From NCBI GenBank assembly GCA_037954235.1, contig JBBMOA010000007.1, positions 944,501 to 1,008,500 on the forward strand: a stretch of 64,000 nucleotides of DNA, given 5' to 3'. The notes under the pieces are model-generated. The model did not search any database. It had not been told where the DNA came from and saw nothing but the letters and a program-made list of their open reading frames with translations. This DNA is from Aulostomus chinensis. Taxonomy: Eukaryota; Chordata; Actinopteri; Syngnathiformes; Aulostomidae. Each line of letters opens with the position of its first letter. Positions within the stretch are counted from its first letter, which is position 1. This document shows positions 31,340 to 46,300 of this stretch, piece by piece. Both the position numbers and the translations under genes were made by a program.

Positions 31340-34300
31340 CAAAATAGATTAGGTTACCACTCCTGCTGTGAAAGTATCCTTGCTACATGAGATGGCCATC
31401 ATATCGTCACTGGGAGACTGTGTCTCTGTGACTGTGAGCAAGAATGCAACTCATTAGCCTGGTTAGCTAATGAGTTGCAGCGTTTCACTGGCAATTTTAA
31501 ATTCAGTATCGGCACTCTTGGACACCTCGGCATACATTTCATCTATAAACTGCACTGCAAGTTTTCTTCAAGTCCTTCATGCCAAGAAACGGACACATTT
31601 CAGAGGCGCCACACAATGAGAATCCATTATTCTTTCAAGCTTTTGTGTCATCAGATGTGACGCTCGCTATGAAATGAAAAGCTTGCCATGTTTTTCCTCA
31701 GAAAATTAGGGTTGATCTCACTCCAGCTGCAGGGTGAAAAAGTGTCAAATTTGTAGCTACGCCCTTGTCCTGGTGATTGATCAAATTTTGGATTGTGCAA
31801 CTGTAGACTAAAAGGTTGTTTATTTCCAAAGAAAGAAAAGAATAATCAATAGAACCATGACTCCCCCCTGTGGTTCATGTGCCTCAGCTACGTCAGGGGT
31901 ACACAAAAAATCTGTCGTGATCTCTCAAAACCCCCATTAAAAATAAACTAGTGATTTATGTTTTTCCCACCTGCACTCTGTGAACACCTGATACTTCTCT
32001 TGCTCTGACCCTGATCAGGCACGAAGCTCTAGCCAATCAGAGGCAGAGTAGTGCCGTGGGTGTTTTTTGTGGGGTTGTGCCCCCAGTAGGCCAATGGGAA
32101 CCTCTTCCTTGGCCAGCCCTTTAGCACCCAATATGTTGTCTAACTTATCAAACATGGATAAAAGTTTGAAAGGATGTCACCCCCACAGCCACGGGAGCAG
32201 CAGTGGATGCATCTCACCAGCTGAAGAGGCGAGTCTGGTGCTTCCAGTCCAGGCTCTCACAGAAGTGTCACTAATATCATTGGTGCTAGCTGGCCACTGG
32301 TGGTGCCAGATCCAGTTGTCAGGAGCACATAACCCTAGCATGGTGCCTGGATAAAAACCTATGCAGACCGGGGGGGTGGCCAGGACTTGAGCCTGGGACC
32401 TTGTTTCTGTGAGGCAACCACACCAACCACTGAGCCGAGACATAACTGAGCGTGGTCGAAATCATGAAACTGCATTGGTTGTCTTTGCCTGGTGGCTCTT
32501 ATTTGCAGGTAAAGCAAAGTGCACTGGTTACAGCTTGACAAGGTGTCTGCACAAAAGCAGATGTTGCCGTTGAGTGTCTGTATATCTGCCATGTCATGCA
32601 TCAGAATCCAGGTCCCACCCCTTCCACTGTTGACCGTGGTCATCATTAAAGATTATTAGAGGATGTGGGAAAGAGAGAGATTGATTCCAGGGCGCCAGTC
32701 TGTGTAAACACACATGCAGTCGCACAGTGTTTAGGACATGTGGCTCATATGCATGACGGCTTTACATTAATGCAAAAACAATTGACACTTCGGCCACATG
32801 TTTTTCACATTTCCTCTCCAGTTGAGCTAAACAGCACTCAGAGGGAGAAATGCACGAATGAGTGAGAGTCCGAGTGAATTGGAGGCAGAAAAGCTCTAAA
32901 GCCTTTCCTGCTCTTTGTGGCTGAGCCCAGTTTTTTTCCTCCTCTCTCCTTCCTAGTCCATGATATTGTTTGTTTTTTAGAGCTCAAAGCTTAGCAACAA
33001 AATTCCGGTTCTCCCAAACTGCCACTCACAGAATATGTTTTCATTAGGAATGGGCCTCTCTCATCAAAGGCATTGGTTTGAGCATGCTTGAGAAGGAAAT
33101 GAGTTGTTTGGGAGATTTCGCTGCTCTTTCACCATATGGCACGGCAGACAGCGCTGCATGTACATGAAGTACAATTAGCAGGAGAAAACAGCCGAAGCTT
33201 GGCAGACTAAATACGGCACATCAGATGGCCCTCATGTGGCCTTGTGAATATCGCTGTGGGTGTGCAGGGATTTTATGATGGTCATTGCATCGCGGTGAGA
33301 CCGACGTGATGCGCTCATGCCTGTGCAAATGTTTCTGTAATTGTTTGTGGAAGTCTTGATGAAGCCAAAAGGCAGAATAGCTGACATGTAATACCAGGAC
33401 TCTGCATCTGCTTTTTATTCCTTAGTTGTCATGTATTAACTCTGAAGAATGTTGCACACTCAGTAACTCAGTTTTGACTTCTTTCAGATATTATCACTGT
33501 CAATCAACACGTTCTTCATTAGCCGAGGTTGATTTTGAAGATGGACTGTATGAACTGGCTCTGGTCACCATGTCAGGACATAACTTATCTCCTCTCCAGT
33601 CTCTTGAGGGTCATCGCTAGTGCACTCAAGTAGAAAACTAGTGTGTTGTAATGTGTTGCACATTGTTTGGTGGTTCCTGATCTGAGTGAATTGTGGATGT
33701 AGTGTGAACTGAAGGAGGGTTTTGACATGATGCACAATCTCTCTATTTCAGGGAAATCTCCAGATCCACCAGGTGCACGTTGGCCAGGATGGACAGGTAA
33801 GAACAATCCATCAGGTCGAATATCCAATAATCTGAATTTTTTATGCCTACTGACAAGAAATCGGTAGCAGCTTGCACTGTGGGAAAGAGTAGAAATAATA
33901 TGCCAACAAGAGTGTAGAAATATGCCCTTGTCCAGACGTAGGGCCTTCCTCCTGTATTTACTGTGACACATTGAAGTTTGCTTGGGCTTTTCTGTGTGAA
34001 AACAAACTGAACTGAGGAAACTGCGTCAAGTTTACAACCACATCAGTTGACCAGGACCAGAGCAAACAAACTGTAGGTGTGAAAATGCCCAAACGCGTTG
34101 ACTGCTTTGGCCTTAAGGAGCTTGTTACAGGTCCCCTGTAATATTTATGCTCAAATAAATACTGTGTCTCTTTACACTGATTGGAGTTGCCAGGAAGTGT
34201 GCAGGATCTTGTTTTAGTTTTAATACGAAGAATTCACAGTAGGATGACAAACATGAGCGATGAGGCTTGGGTGTATACCAGCTGCTGAACGGTACCAGAG

Positions 34301-37300
34301 TACCCTGCTGTCAGAAGCTGCTCCGCTGGCAGAGCCTTTGTCAAGTAGGCAGTTTTACACAGACACAGAAAAGGAAATACGGAGAGCTCCTCATCTATGG
34401 TCATCTGTTGTTTTTGCTGTTCTTCATTTGTCTCCACTCTACACACACTCACACTCACACACACACACCCACACACACTCACACACACACACACTCACAC
34501 ACACACACACACACACACTCACACACACACACACACTCACACACACACTCACACACACACTCACACACACACTCACACACACACACACACACACTCACAC
34601 ACACACTCACACACATACACTCACACATACACTCACACACACACTCACACACACACACACACTCACACACACACTCACACACACACACACACTCACACAC
34701 ACACTCACACACACACTCACACTCACACACACACACCCACACACACTCACACACACACACTCTCACACACACTGTCACACACACACACTCACACACACAC
34801 TCACACACACACTCACACACACACACACTCACACACACACTCACACACACACACACACACACTCACACACACACTCACACACATACACTCACACACACAC
34901 TCACACACACACTCACACACACTCTCACACACACACACACACACACTCTCACACACACACACACACACTCTCACACACACACTCACACACACACACACTC
35001 ACACACACTCACACACACACACACACACTCTCACACACACACACTCTCACACACACACACTCACACACACACACTCTCACACACACTCTCACACTCACAC
35101 TCTCACACACACTCTCACACACACACACTCTCACACACACTCTCACACACACACACTCTCACACACTCTCACACACACACACTCTCACACACACTCTCAC
35201 ACACACTCTCACACACACTCTCACTCACACACACACACACACACACTCTCACACACACTCTCACACACACACTCTCACACACACTCTCACACACACACAC
35301 TCTCACACACACTCTCACACACACACACTCTCACACACTCTCACACACTCTCACACACACACACTCTCACACACACTCTCACACACACACTCTCACACAC
35401 TCTCACTCACACACACACACACACACACTCTCACACACACACTCTCACACACACTCTCACACACACTGCATCCATGTCTGGTCATCCCCTCCATCCTCCA
35501 TCTCTGTTTTGGATGGAGGGCCCTTCCTGTTTCTCTGTTCTGTCCTCTGAGATCCAAGAGCGTCTCGATCAAAGCAGAGCCGGCCTGTCTGTGACCGCTG
35601 CTGGCCACATGTGGATGCCTGAAGACCAGCACATCATTTCACTTCCATGATTTCATCATTTTCTTTCTAGAAGCTATCCTTTAGAGGGAAGGAAGTGCTT
35701 TCTCACGCTTCCTGTTTGTTAAATCGCTTGTGTTACTTCACTGGGACAGGTGTTTTTATGTAACCGTGAGTTTTTTCCTGCTCAAATGTGGAGGCTACGT
35801 GTTAGGAGCCATTACGCTCAAACTGAATTACACATTACAGTTTTCAAGGCAATGTAGATGTGCAGCACTCTCTCACAACTGTGGCTGACTAACGCTGTCT
35901 GAGACCAGGCCTTTTCTGATTCATCGGGGGTCGTGTCATGTCCAAAGCTGCCAAGGTTTCTTAAATGCACCATTTGTCTTTCGGGAAGAGGAGTTCTCAG
36001 ACAAAATTGAGACACTCGATCTTAAAAATGAAATGATAAACACTTGCAAAATATTATGGATTTTGGAAAATGTTGATGCAATTTATAAAACCTGGTGTTC
36101 TATCAGTGCTAAAGCTGAACTGGATAGAAGGAAATGATCTGTGAGGCTCTGCTGTGTGATGCCCCCCCCCACACACACACACACACACACACATGGATGA
36201 GACCTCTAACTCTGAGAATGCTTATGCGGTGATACATCCGTTGACTTGCCATTGGTCGCTTGTGGGGTTCCAATGGCAGAGTGCCACCTAGTGGTCACAG
36301 GAAGTAAGTCTCGTGTATCAAACATCAAAACCAAACTCTGTTGTGCTCATGTGATGTCCAGAAAGGGTAGATTTGTACGTGCATGTTCTCCAGGGCCCCC
36401 TAGTGGGTACAGGGAGGGACATTTGCACCACAGTGCACACATTGGTCTGCTCCTACGCGTAGGTTCCACCTCCCTCTCCCTGTGTGTGGGGGTGTAGGGC
36501 CCACTAACTCTCATGGCCCTAGCATGAACGCTTGCTTAGGTGAAGATGATGCTTTCCAGTTGTTTTCTTGAATTTTGAAATTTCGTTAATTGCATGATTA
36601 GAAACTTTCTGAAGACAAAATGTGCTAAAAAGAAGAATCGGAAACATGCTCCTAGTAGTTTCCCCTCTAACGTGACCTGTTACCTGCTGATGGTCATAAT
36701 GGAGGATAATCAAGGATAAAGTAATGCTGGTGTGATAACTTTCCAAAGTTGTAAAATCCAGATTTTATTTTCAACCACTTTGCAGTGTTACTGTCTAGTA
36801 AGCGAGCAAAAATCCTGAGAGTCCTCAAAGCAGCCTCAGGAGACCTGGTTTTTATTGTCTCAGCAGTGCGCAGGACAACGAGACTTGTATTTGCCACTTT
36901 GTTGCTGCTCATAACTCAGAAGAGACGAACACAAGACAGAATGAGACTAGAGATTTTCAACAGATACTTTGCCAATGAAAAGACTAAAGAACTGAATGCA
37001 AGTAGCAACTTTGTTAAGTCAGTGAAGTAATGCCTTTTGTTCAGTAATGTGATTACAGGGACGCGCTGGTGGGTGAGGATTGAATAATCTCCAGATGCTG
37101 CACGTAAAACAAGTCATCACTCTGCTATATATTATGTCAAACTTTGGGGTGAAGTGGTTGTTGCAAGCCACTTTCTGGCTGGAAAGTTGTGCTTTCAGCT
37201 GTTCAGTTTTCATTTTATTGTCTGATTAAGATCTCGGTCTCACAGTTCAGGGCCCCATTGGTGAATACTGGACTTACGGGATATTTTGTTGTTAAAAATG

Positions 37301-40300
37301 CTGAATTTCTCACGCCCGTGAACACACAAACATGCTTGTGTCCTCATTTGACCAGCTTGTTGAGCCTGACGGCAGCATTCCTCTCCGTCTCTTTCTTCAA
37401 TCGTGGAACAAGTTTGGTTAAGAGTTTGCATCATTAAACACAACAGTATTTATCAAATCAGGACAGAATCCTTGAACCATTTTTGCAATTTCCCTCGGCC
37501 GTTGCAGCGGGTTAGTTGCCGTCGTGATGATGTGCCGTGACATGCATAACATGCATTGATAGATAGAGTTTGGAGCTGCTTTCTGTAATGCGTGTAGGCT
37601 GTAGTTCATTAAGAATCAGCACCACAGGGTCCCAGGATGTGAGAACCAGAAACTGCACAAAGGCCTCTATTCCCTTGGCAGTGTCTGGGAGCCTTGTCCA
37701 ATAAAAAGCTCTTTTATTTTCCCCTTCTTTCCAGCTCATACTTCGATTGTGTCTGTAAAACGATATGAGTGCTGTTCCAAAACAAATACACAGCGATCCT
37801 TTCTCCAGCCTCATGTTGCAGATGAAGCTTTTCACACAAACATTGCGGTACTTTACAGTGGCGATGCGTCTCTCTCATATGTTCTCATATTTCCTCAGAG
37901 TTGGGGTGGTGGACTTGACTAGGGTCAGCTCTTAATTCTGATTACATCCCAGAGAGACAGTCAGGGCAAACAAGTATAATATCAGTGATACCACTTCCAC
38001 AAGGACATAAATCACTTTAACCAGATATGGGTGCATACAAATGACTTGTCCTGTTTTTATCGTGATTGGTGTTGTGTGTCTTGGACCAGAATTTGCTAAG
38101 AACCTCGGACAAAGACAATACAAATCAGACTTAACCCTGCATGCTTTCTTAAATGTCTTATTTCTCTGTTTACAGAGAGGCCCACATCAAACTGCTGTGT
38201 GATGTCACTGTTTTTGTAATCTGGCAGGAAAGTGTGGAGGTGTTGTTAGTGTAACCTAGACTACACAATTCATCACACCACTTCTCTCTTTGTCTCTTTC
38301 TGTAAAGCGTTTTCCCATCTCATGGTGCCTTCACTTCACCTTTATTCCCGTGCAGCTGAAGCAGGAAAAAGGCTCCTGCCACATACAGGCACTCCAGCCC
38401 TGAGCTGCCTCAGTAATGGTCTTGATGGGCAGCTTGGACACATTTAGATACGTTATATCAATAAAGAAAAGTTGCTGCAGTCTCAAGACAGCTGATTTTC
38501 GGCAGCGTCACAGAGGCTCCATCAGCTTCTGCATTTGTCTGCTCCCCTCACTGCTCATTTGGCCTTGGCTGACAGCATTCGTCCTAAGGAGACCTGCGAT
38601 CAAAAGCCGGGATGTCAAGTCAGTTGTTTAGATGCCTCAGCGACAGCCGCGGCTGGAGGCGTGTTGCTTGGGGTTGTCCATCCACATCCGTCTGATTAAA
38701 AAGGTTAATGTCTTATCCCAGGAACTCCATGCAGGAATTTCTTCAACTATAGTACAAATGACCACTCGGAGGAACTGGGAATATTTATATTCATAATGTT
38801 GTCTGGCCCACATGGCAGAGGTAAACAACCCCAATATGATTTTTCTATTTTCCGTTAAGTGATTATTGCAAAGATTCTGGGCAAGACAAGGGTCCAGACA
38901 TTTTTTGTATTTTGGGAGAAGGTGAAGGTTGAAGTTATGAGACGGCTGCAGACTGAACCCTGTGTCTGCCCTCTCTACACCCGTCCTGCTCTGAATTATT
39001 GCATGCTAAGAGAACCGTAGTGTGCTACACACATCTCACTATTCACTTTGTTTGTTTGTCTAACTTCTCGTGTGGATTTTGAGTCTGTGTAGTTTGGCAT
39101 CAGATGTTTGTGTATCCGGTTCCATGTGAGTCTCTGCCAGTGAAGCTCTGACTGTGCCAGCTGAAAGTCTGAGGAAAATGGATCCTAAGATCTCTGCCGG
39201 CCAATAAAAAGCCTCTCATGGAGGAGAGACGGAAGGGAAAGCAGACCCATGAAACTATCAAATAAATAGTATTTTACTGTGCTCCCCGTCTGTCATAGCT
39301 GCTTATCTAGTGCTCTCTCTCTCTGTCTGTCCGCTGTGATCTTACCCTGCACTGATGCAGACCAAATGGAGGATTTGAAGATGAAAGGAACGAATGACGA
39401 GGGGGAGGGGAGGGGGAAAAAAGATGGGGAGTGGAAAGCCAAAAAAGGGAGACTGTCTGGAGGAGATGCCTTGTGCCGTTCATGATTGAAAACTGAGACC
39501 AGTTGAGCTGTTGCTTGGGAAGAAAAGACACACTCCGTTAAGAAATGCATTGTTGTACCAAATGCCACAAGAAAGCCTGACAGGGGGGATGATCCACGAG
39601 CAGGAGTGACTCAGGCATACACAATGACCTCGGATGCTCCTTTCTCTCTTACCCAGCTTTCTCTCTTACTCTCCACTGTAAGTCTGTGAAAGCCGGAAAT
39701 AAAAGCCAAACAAGAAAACCTCCAGAAGGGCAACACAGTTGTGTGAGCTGCAATAGTTTCTAGAAAATTCTCCTTTCATCCCGCCAAGTCTGGAAAAACC
39801 CAGCACATCCCAACGGGCAGTTTATGAAACAAGCCAATCTACTGATCTTATCACTGACGATGGACCTGAGTGACGCCCACTGGGGGCTTTAGACATGAGT
39901 CTGGACAAAGCCCCCCACCAGCCTCACATCCTCCCCCTTGCTGAACCTCTGTCGTCCCGCTCTATCAGCACATGCTGCGTTGCATCTGCTGGATCCTCAC
40001 AAGTGGCATTGTTCATGGTCAGTGTGGGAACTGGGTCACAGATGGAACAGAGAGTCCGGTGGGGCGCTGGTCCCTGGCAGCGGGCTTCCAGGACCCGTAA
40101 ACACGCAACCAGTCCAGTCAACTTTTTGATTTGTTATTTTAACACACGAAGCGGATATTTGAACAGTCTTAAGGGGTTAACCTACCAGATTAAGCGTGTG
40201 ATTTGTGCTGGAATCAAACTGCTGGCCTGTGGCCTGAGTTCCTCTGTCTTCTTTCTCTCTTTGCTCAAGAATGTTGTTTCCAGTATGGAATGGGTTGTTG

Positions 40301-43300
40301 AGATTCCTGTCCACTCATGAGAAGAGGTAAAATGAGATGAAAGATGCAAACAACATGTTTTATGACCAATGTTTAGTGTACGTAAGCACTCTGGGATTTA
40401 GAGGCCTAGTGGTGGATACTGTTTCAAAGGAGTGGTGGTCTGCTTTATGTCCGTGTGGCATCAAGGCCTGGAGATAAAGGGCTTCAGACCAAGGAACTCT
40501 AAGTCCTGAATTGTGTGCATACATTTCTAACTCAGCATTTCGGAACAGTAAAGAGGACGGTACCCCAGTGGTCGTTTCTTTTGTCTGTTTGGGCCGAGCC
40601 CAGGGTCACAGGCTGTGTGAGTTAGAGGGACCAGATGTTTTAGATTCATTTCGGTGTGACTCAACATCAGCACAGGCCTTGTGTAGCCCTGCCCCACCAA
40701 CCCTGGGCCCACAATGCTCCATCATTCGTCAGTTTTAACTTCAACATGATCCTGACACGGAAAGCAATTCTTGCAGCCAAGGGCGGATATTTCATGTCGC
40801 TATTGGTGGGTGGGGGTAAACCCAAACAATTCTAAAGCAATTCCTGAAGAGGACGCCAAAACTGCCGCCAAAGGTCCCGCTGTATTAAATTTATATATAA
40901 AGGGAACTCTTACTACATAGAATTTGATCACTGGTCTTGATTTGTCTGTTTGCAGGATAACTCTAAAACACATTGATACATTTTGATTAAATTTGATGGG
41001 TTGTTAGAATTGAGGTTCACAAAAAGTTCCAAAGAATTGGAATCGATTCAGAGCTAATTAGGTCACATCTCCATGGCAGACATGTGCGCCCTCCAGCTGC
41101 CCTCTTGTTACGGTCGTCTACTGAATAACTGACAAACGTTTTAAATGATTATTTAAAGTCATGATGATAGATTTTGTAGTAACAAGCAACAAACATCAAC
41201 CTAACTAAGGCTCATACATAACTAATAAAATAGAGTGGACCAGTTATGAAGCTCGTCCCTGCTTTGATCCATTCCAGATGTCACATTTACTGGTAAATGG
41301 AGAGTTCAGATCTCACCTCTTCAGGTCAATACTTGTTTGGGATTCATCCATCCCCATTGCACAGACACACAACAACACTAACTGGATATTTAGTTCTGTT
41401 GTTGACAATTTGAACAAAGAGCTGTAGAGAGAGAGAGTTGGGCCGACTCAGGGTTTGAACGGTCAGAACAATTCTGTCATGGCATTGGTTCAGAGGTGGT
41501 CACGTGTTTGATGGGCGCCAGGTTCGCTACCATTAACCAATATTTATCCAATGATACACAAAGCAATTACCAGGGAGGAATTTTCAACTTTAATAAATTA
41601 TCAATAATCAACTTCCACAAATAATCATGGCTGCCCAGCAGGAACGGGGCGGAAACAAACGCTTGGTTTTCCCCGTGACAACGACGGGAGGAGGTCATGG
41701 GCGCTGAAGGTTGGAGAAACGCTGGTCACCAACTGGTTTGTCCCTGTTATGGGAGGTTCATGTCAGTTTGTCTCTTTGTGAAGGATTTTTATTGGAAGAG
41801 TGAAGTCATGTCATCATTTATTCACATCACGCTCTCAAAAACTCCTGACTGCGCTTTAGAAATGAACGACGACGTTTACCAAGACTTAAGCTAGCATTAC
41901 TAATGATGACCCTGGCGATAATTAACAGTTGATAAGACCAGCTTCGTTTTAGTTCGCAGTCATCAAAAGGGTTTAAAGTAATGTCAACCTTCTTTCAGTG
42001 ATGGATGAACTCGGGAGACGAAGGAGAGGCTAAACAGCTTCGTGGTTCATTGAGCGGTTGGACTACAACGCATTTGACAGGCTCGTTTCAGATGTTCAAG
42101 CTAACGACACGCTGGGTTATTGAAGCGAGGCCTTTTACATCACGACGGACGGTGGCAGTGACGTTTATCGACTTATTCACGTGAAGAGGAGCGATTTACA
42201 CCAACATAGCATATCTGCCCCATGAAGTTCCGTCGTAGAATCATCAGGCCTTGGTAGCAAACATGGCGCCCACGATCAGGGTTGGCTGAACGCTCTCTGA
42301 CCGCTGAATCGTGACTGCCCTCTAGTGGTTTATACCTGCCAATGGAATTATGCCAGTGGCTGATCTGGCAGCCGGTGATGCGAGAAGCTAACATCCATTG
42401 CTGCGTGTGGGGACGGCTCATTTCTGGGGCTGCAGCCAATGGCTCAGATTGACACCATGTCTGCTGAAGTCCTCCACCTCAGCCAAGTCCTTCTGTGTGA
42501 TCCCCAATTTAACATGAACAGTTCCTGCCTCCCAGCCTCTCACCCATATACGCCCCCCATGACTGCCATTATTCCTGTTTCTACTTTGTCCTTGCTGAAG
42601 CTGCACTGGTTAGGAGCCAGGATGAGATGTGTACATGCCAGTTTGTTTCAAAGTGCTCCAGTTAGCATAACGAGATTTCCCAACATCAGGATAAGGACTA
42701 ATCCAGATTTCTGAAACCTGACTATGATGCTCAAGTCCAGGTGTGAAATATGACTCAAGGCAAACTCCTCAGAAATAGAGGCATTGATAATGATGGTAAC
42801 TGTGGACCGACCTTCATACCCTCATAAATACGCAGATGCTTGGAGTCAGTGTTTGATTAAAGGTCAGCCACAGATGGAACAGGCTGCAGACTCGCTGAGT
42901 GCTGATGATCACAATCAGACAAACGTGTGAATGCAAACATAGCTTGTTTATCCATCCATCTTTTGAACCACTCCTATCTTGTATACTCCATTGCCTGATT
43001 TCTTTCTAAATTTTTTGTGTGTGCCCATGGACCACAAACGTCGACTGAACTGGATAGAAAATAGTATGTTTGGATAAAAAGAGCATGACTAGCAATACTC
43101 ATGGGGAGCTGTAAAACTATTTTTGTGGTAATTATAGCAAAACGGCTTACATAACGAGCACTGAAGCTCGAGGGGGTTTTATAACATTTACCAATGAAAT
43201 GGAAAATACCAACAAAATATATTTTCAGACCAACCAAGCATTTGAACATCTTGGAGAACATATAATTATACAGACGATAGAAACAGTTTCATTGGGTCTG

Positions 43301-46300
43301 ATACAAATTTCACACCATCTGACTCAAATCCCTCCATCCATCCCTCCCTCCATCATCCCTCCATCTTCCCCCTCTCCTCCTGTTGAGGGTGGTGGGGGTG
43401 GAGCCTATCCCAGCATCCTTCCCCCTGGACAGGTCGCCAGTCCATGGCAGGGCCAACACATAGAGACAGACAACCACTGGCTCTCCCAGCCACGCCTACG
43501 GTCAATTTAGAGTCTGGATTAACCTGGTCCCTCTTGATGTCTTTGGACTGTGGAGGAAGCTGGAGTACCAGAGAGAACCCAGCAGGAACAGGGAGAACAT
43601 GGAGACTCACCCAGAAAGACCCCGTGCTGCAGCCGGGGCTCCACCCACAACCTTCCTGCTGGGGGGCCACAGGGAGGACCACTGCTCCACCGGGCCGTCT
43701 TTACTAAAAACCTTTCAGATAATGTCGCTGGTCATGTTATGCACTGCTTTAGGGCTGGGCAGTATGACCTCTACTTCGTATCGCGGTATATATCGAACGC
43801 CCTCACAGTAACAGTGTACATCCTGGTTTAAACTTAAGTGTACAATTGTAATAATAAAGCAAAGTTATAATGTAATTTTTAAAGCATTTATTGTGCATAA
43901 ATCAGAACTCAAAACTCAAACTTAAAATCCAGCACTGCAAACTAGTGCAAACACAAATAACTTATAACAGAAGTACAAAAGGATGTTTTCTATATTTGAA
44001 AAGAGTTCCAAGAAAAATCACGCTTCATCTTCAGATTGCAAATTGCTCATGTGACCTCTGTTTGCTGTCACTGTCACTCGGCACATCTTGCAAAGAGTTG
44101 TTTTCTGTTCAGCATCGGATGGTTTGAATCCAAACCAAGTCCAAGTCATGGACAGAGCACCTGTTTTGACCAGCTCCTCCTGCTCTGCTGTCTCTGTGCT
44201 TGCAGCCATTCTGAGGCAGGTGCGATGATGTCATCGACGATAGGACGGTAGAGCGCAAATCCCTACTGTAGGCCAAATGAATATCATTTCTACTGTCTAC
44301 TATTTCTGTTTCTAAATGATAATCCCTGTGATTCAGCGCTCGCTCATGGTAGCACCGCACCGGAGGGGCCTTTTTATTGATCTCCAATACAGTTGTTTTG
44401 GTTTACTGAGCATGCGGCCAGACAAAGACGTGGAGGGTACAGGACGACCTGGAGAGTTGGTGAAGAGTTTCGCTGCTGTTAAGTCACACATGAGGTCCCA
44501 ACACGCAGGAGAGGTGCACTCGAAAAGGCGCTTCATCTGGATTTGAAATGACTTGAGAATTTTGTAGTGAGATATTTTGTTAGTTCAGTTATACAACTTG
44601 TGTATGTGTCATCTCCTCTGGCTCCATTAAATCAGGGAATCAAACAGGATCAGTGGAGACACGATAAAGTCATCTTCTTAAATCATGAAATTTACTGACA
44701 TTGTAAAAATTCCTTCATCAATTTGGCAGGTCTGATTTTGGATTTGAACTTTAGAACAGAGAAACCCTCAGAGGGACTTTCTTCCTTTTTGTTTTAGGGG
44801 TTTGACTCTTAATTATGGTTGTTATTTTTGTCATCAGTCCCCTTTTGATTTTCTGGTTCTGGATCAGAACTCAAGTCAGGCTGGTTTCACCATAAAACCT
44901 CTATGAGCCCTGTCTGGATTTGATTCCGAGTTCACTGGTGGGAGTTGTGGAGCAAAGGATGGAAGGGAGGGTTTAATTATGAGCAGGTGTGTTGCTGTAG
45001 TGATGTGGGTGTGCAGGGAAGATGTGGGGCAGGTTACTAGGTCGCATTGGGACAGGACGCAACAGTGCAGGAGATGTGCAGTGTACAGCAGTAATGTAAG
45101 GAAGCCTGGCGAGTCATGCAGCAATAATCCTGTTACACTTTGGCTTCTGTCTCTGTCCAATGATGATCAGAGTCCATCTGTAGGTGAAGTCAAAGGCGCC
45201 CATGTGGAATGAAGAGAGGCGATGAGAGCAGAGAGACATATTTAGGCCACTCTGTTCATTCTCTAGGTCGACATGAAGGAAGTAGCCAGAACTCCGCTGT
45301 GTCTGTGTTTGAGCATCTTTACAAGCGAGTTGCAGCCAAACTTTAACCCCCCCACCACCCACCCACCCATCCAGAGCTAGTCTTACTGCTGGGACATCTG
45401 TCCAGAGTTGGCAGTTGCAGATGTTGTTGACAGCTGTGAAGCCGAGAGGAAGTTCCAGCCACTCCAAAGTCCAAATGTTTCTTTTTTCATTTCCCTGTTT
45501 TGCTTTGTTTTCTTTTTTCTTTTCTTCTTTCAGCTCCAAGGAAAGAGGAGGTTCTCTGGTGGGAATGATAGGAACCAGATTTGTGTGTCTCTCGTTTCTG
45601 TGAGCCCAGAAAAATGTCTTGTGTGTGTACAGATTTTGATGTCTTCTGTAACCAGGATCTTGAGTAACGGTGTATTACCCTGTACTTTGGTTACAGAGAG
45701 GGTGAAGCACAATTTGAAAAACGCAAACACTCATATGTACACCGAGCAGATGAGTCACATGACCGGCTGATGCCCAGCTGACTTTAACTGAGACCGTCTG
45801 TGAGCCTGGGAATTGATGCCAGTCTGCACCAAGTATGTGCTTGATGCTCCACTCCGAGACTGCGAGCAGGGATCAGCATTCAAGCAGGGTATCAGGAGCA
45901 TTGCTGCTTCTCTGAACAACCAATGATTTGTTGAAACCCTCATTCGTTTCCTATGAAGGAAGACACAAGGTGCCTTTAAAAAAACAAACAAACAAGAACC
46001 AAAGCTGATGGGCCCAGATGAGGGCTCAGTTAAAGCTTTTCTTCATCCAGTTGGTTGTCTTTTCCCTCATGGAATCATGAATATTTCCTGCATTAAACTG
46101 CAGTTGTGTGCTCCTCTCCCATCGCTCCATTTCTTTAGTGTCCTGGATCCAATACTTCCAGCATTACAGCATCCGCAAACCATTTTTATTCTTTTCCTTT
46201 TTTCTCAAGGACATAAGCAGCTCGTGGAGCCTGCAGACAATTTCAGATGCTCTTGATTGTTAAGTTCTCTTCTCTCCAGTACTGCGCTGTGGTAACATGT

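Noticed and set aside
34397..35650. Open frames over 400 codons of His/Thr/Leu/Ser strings
   Set aside because: They are translations of the CA/CT satellite in all three frames, with no homology and no gene structure.
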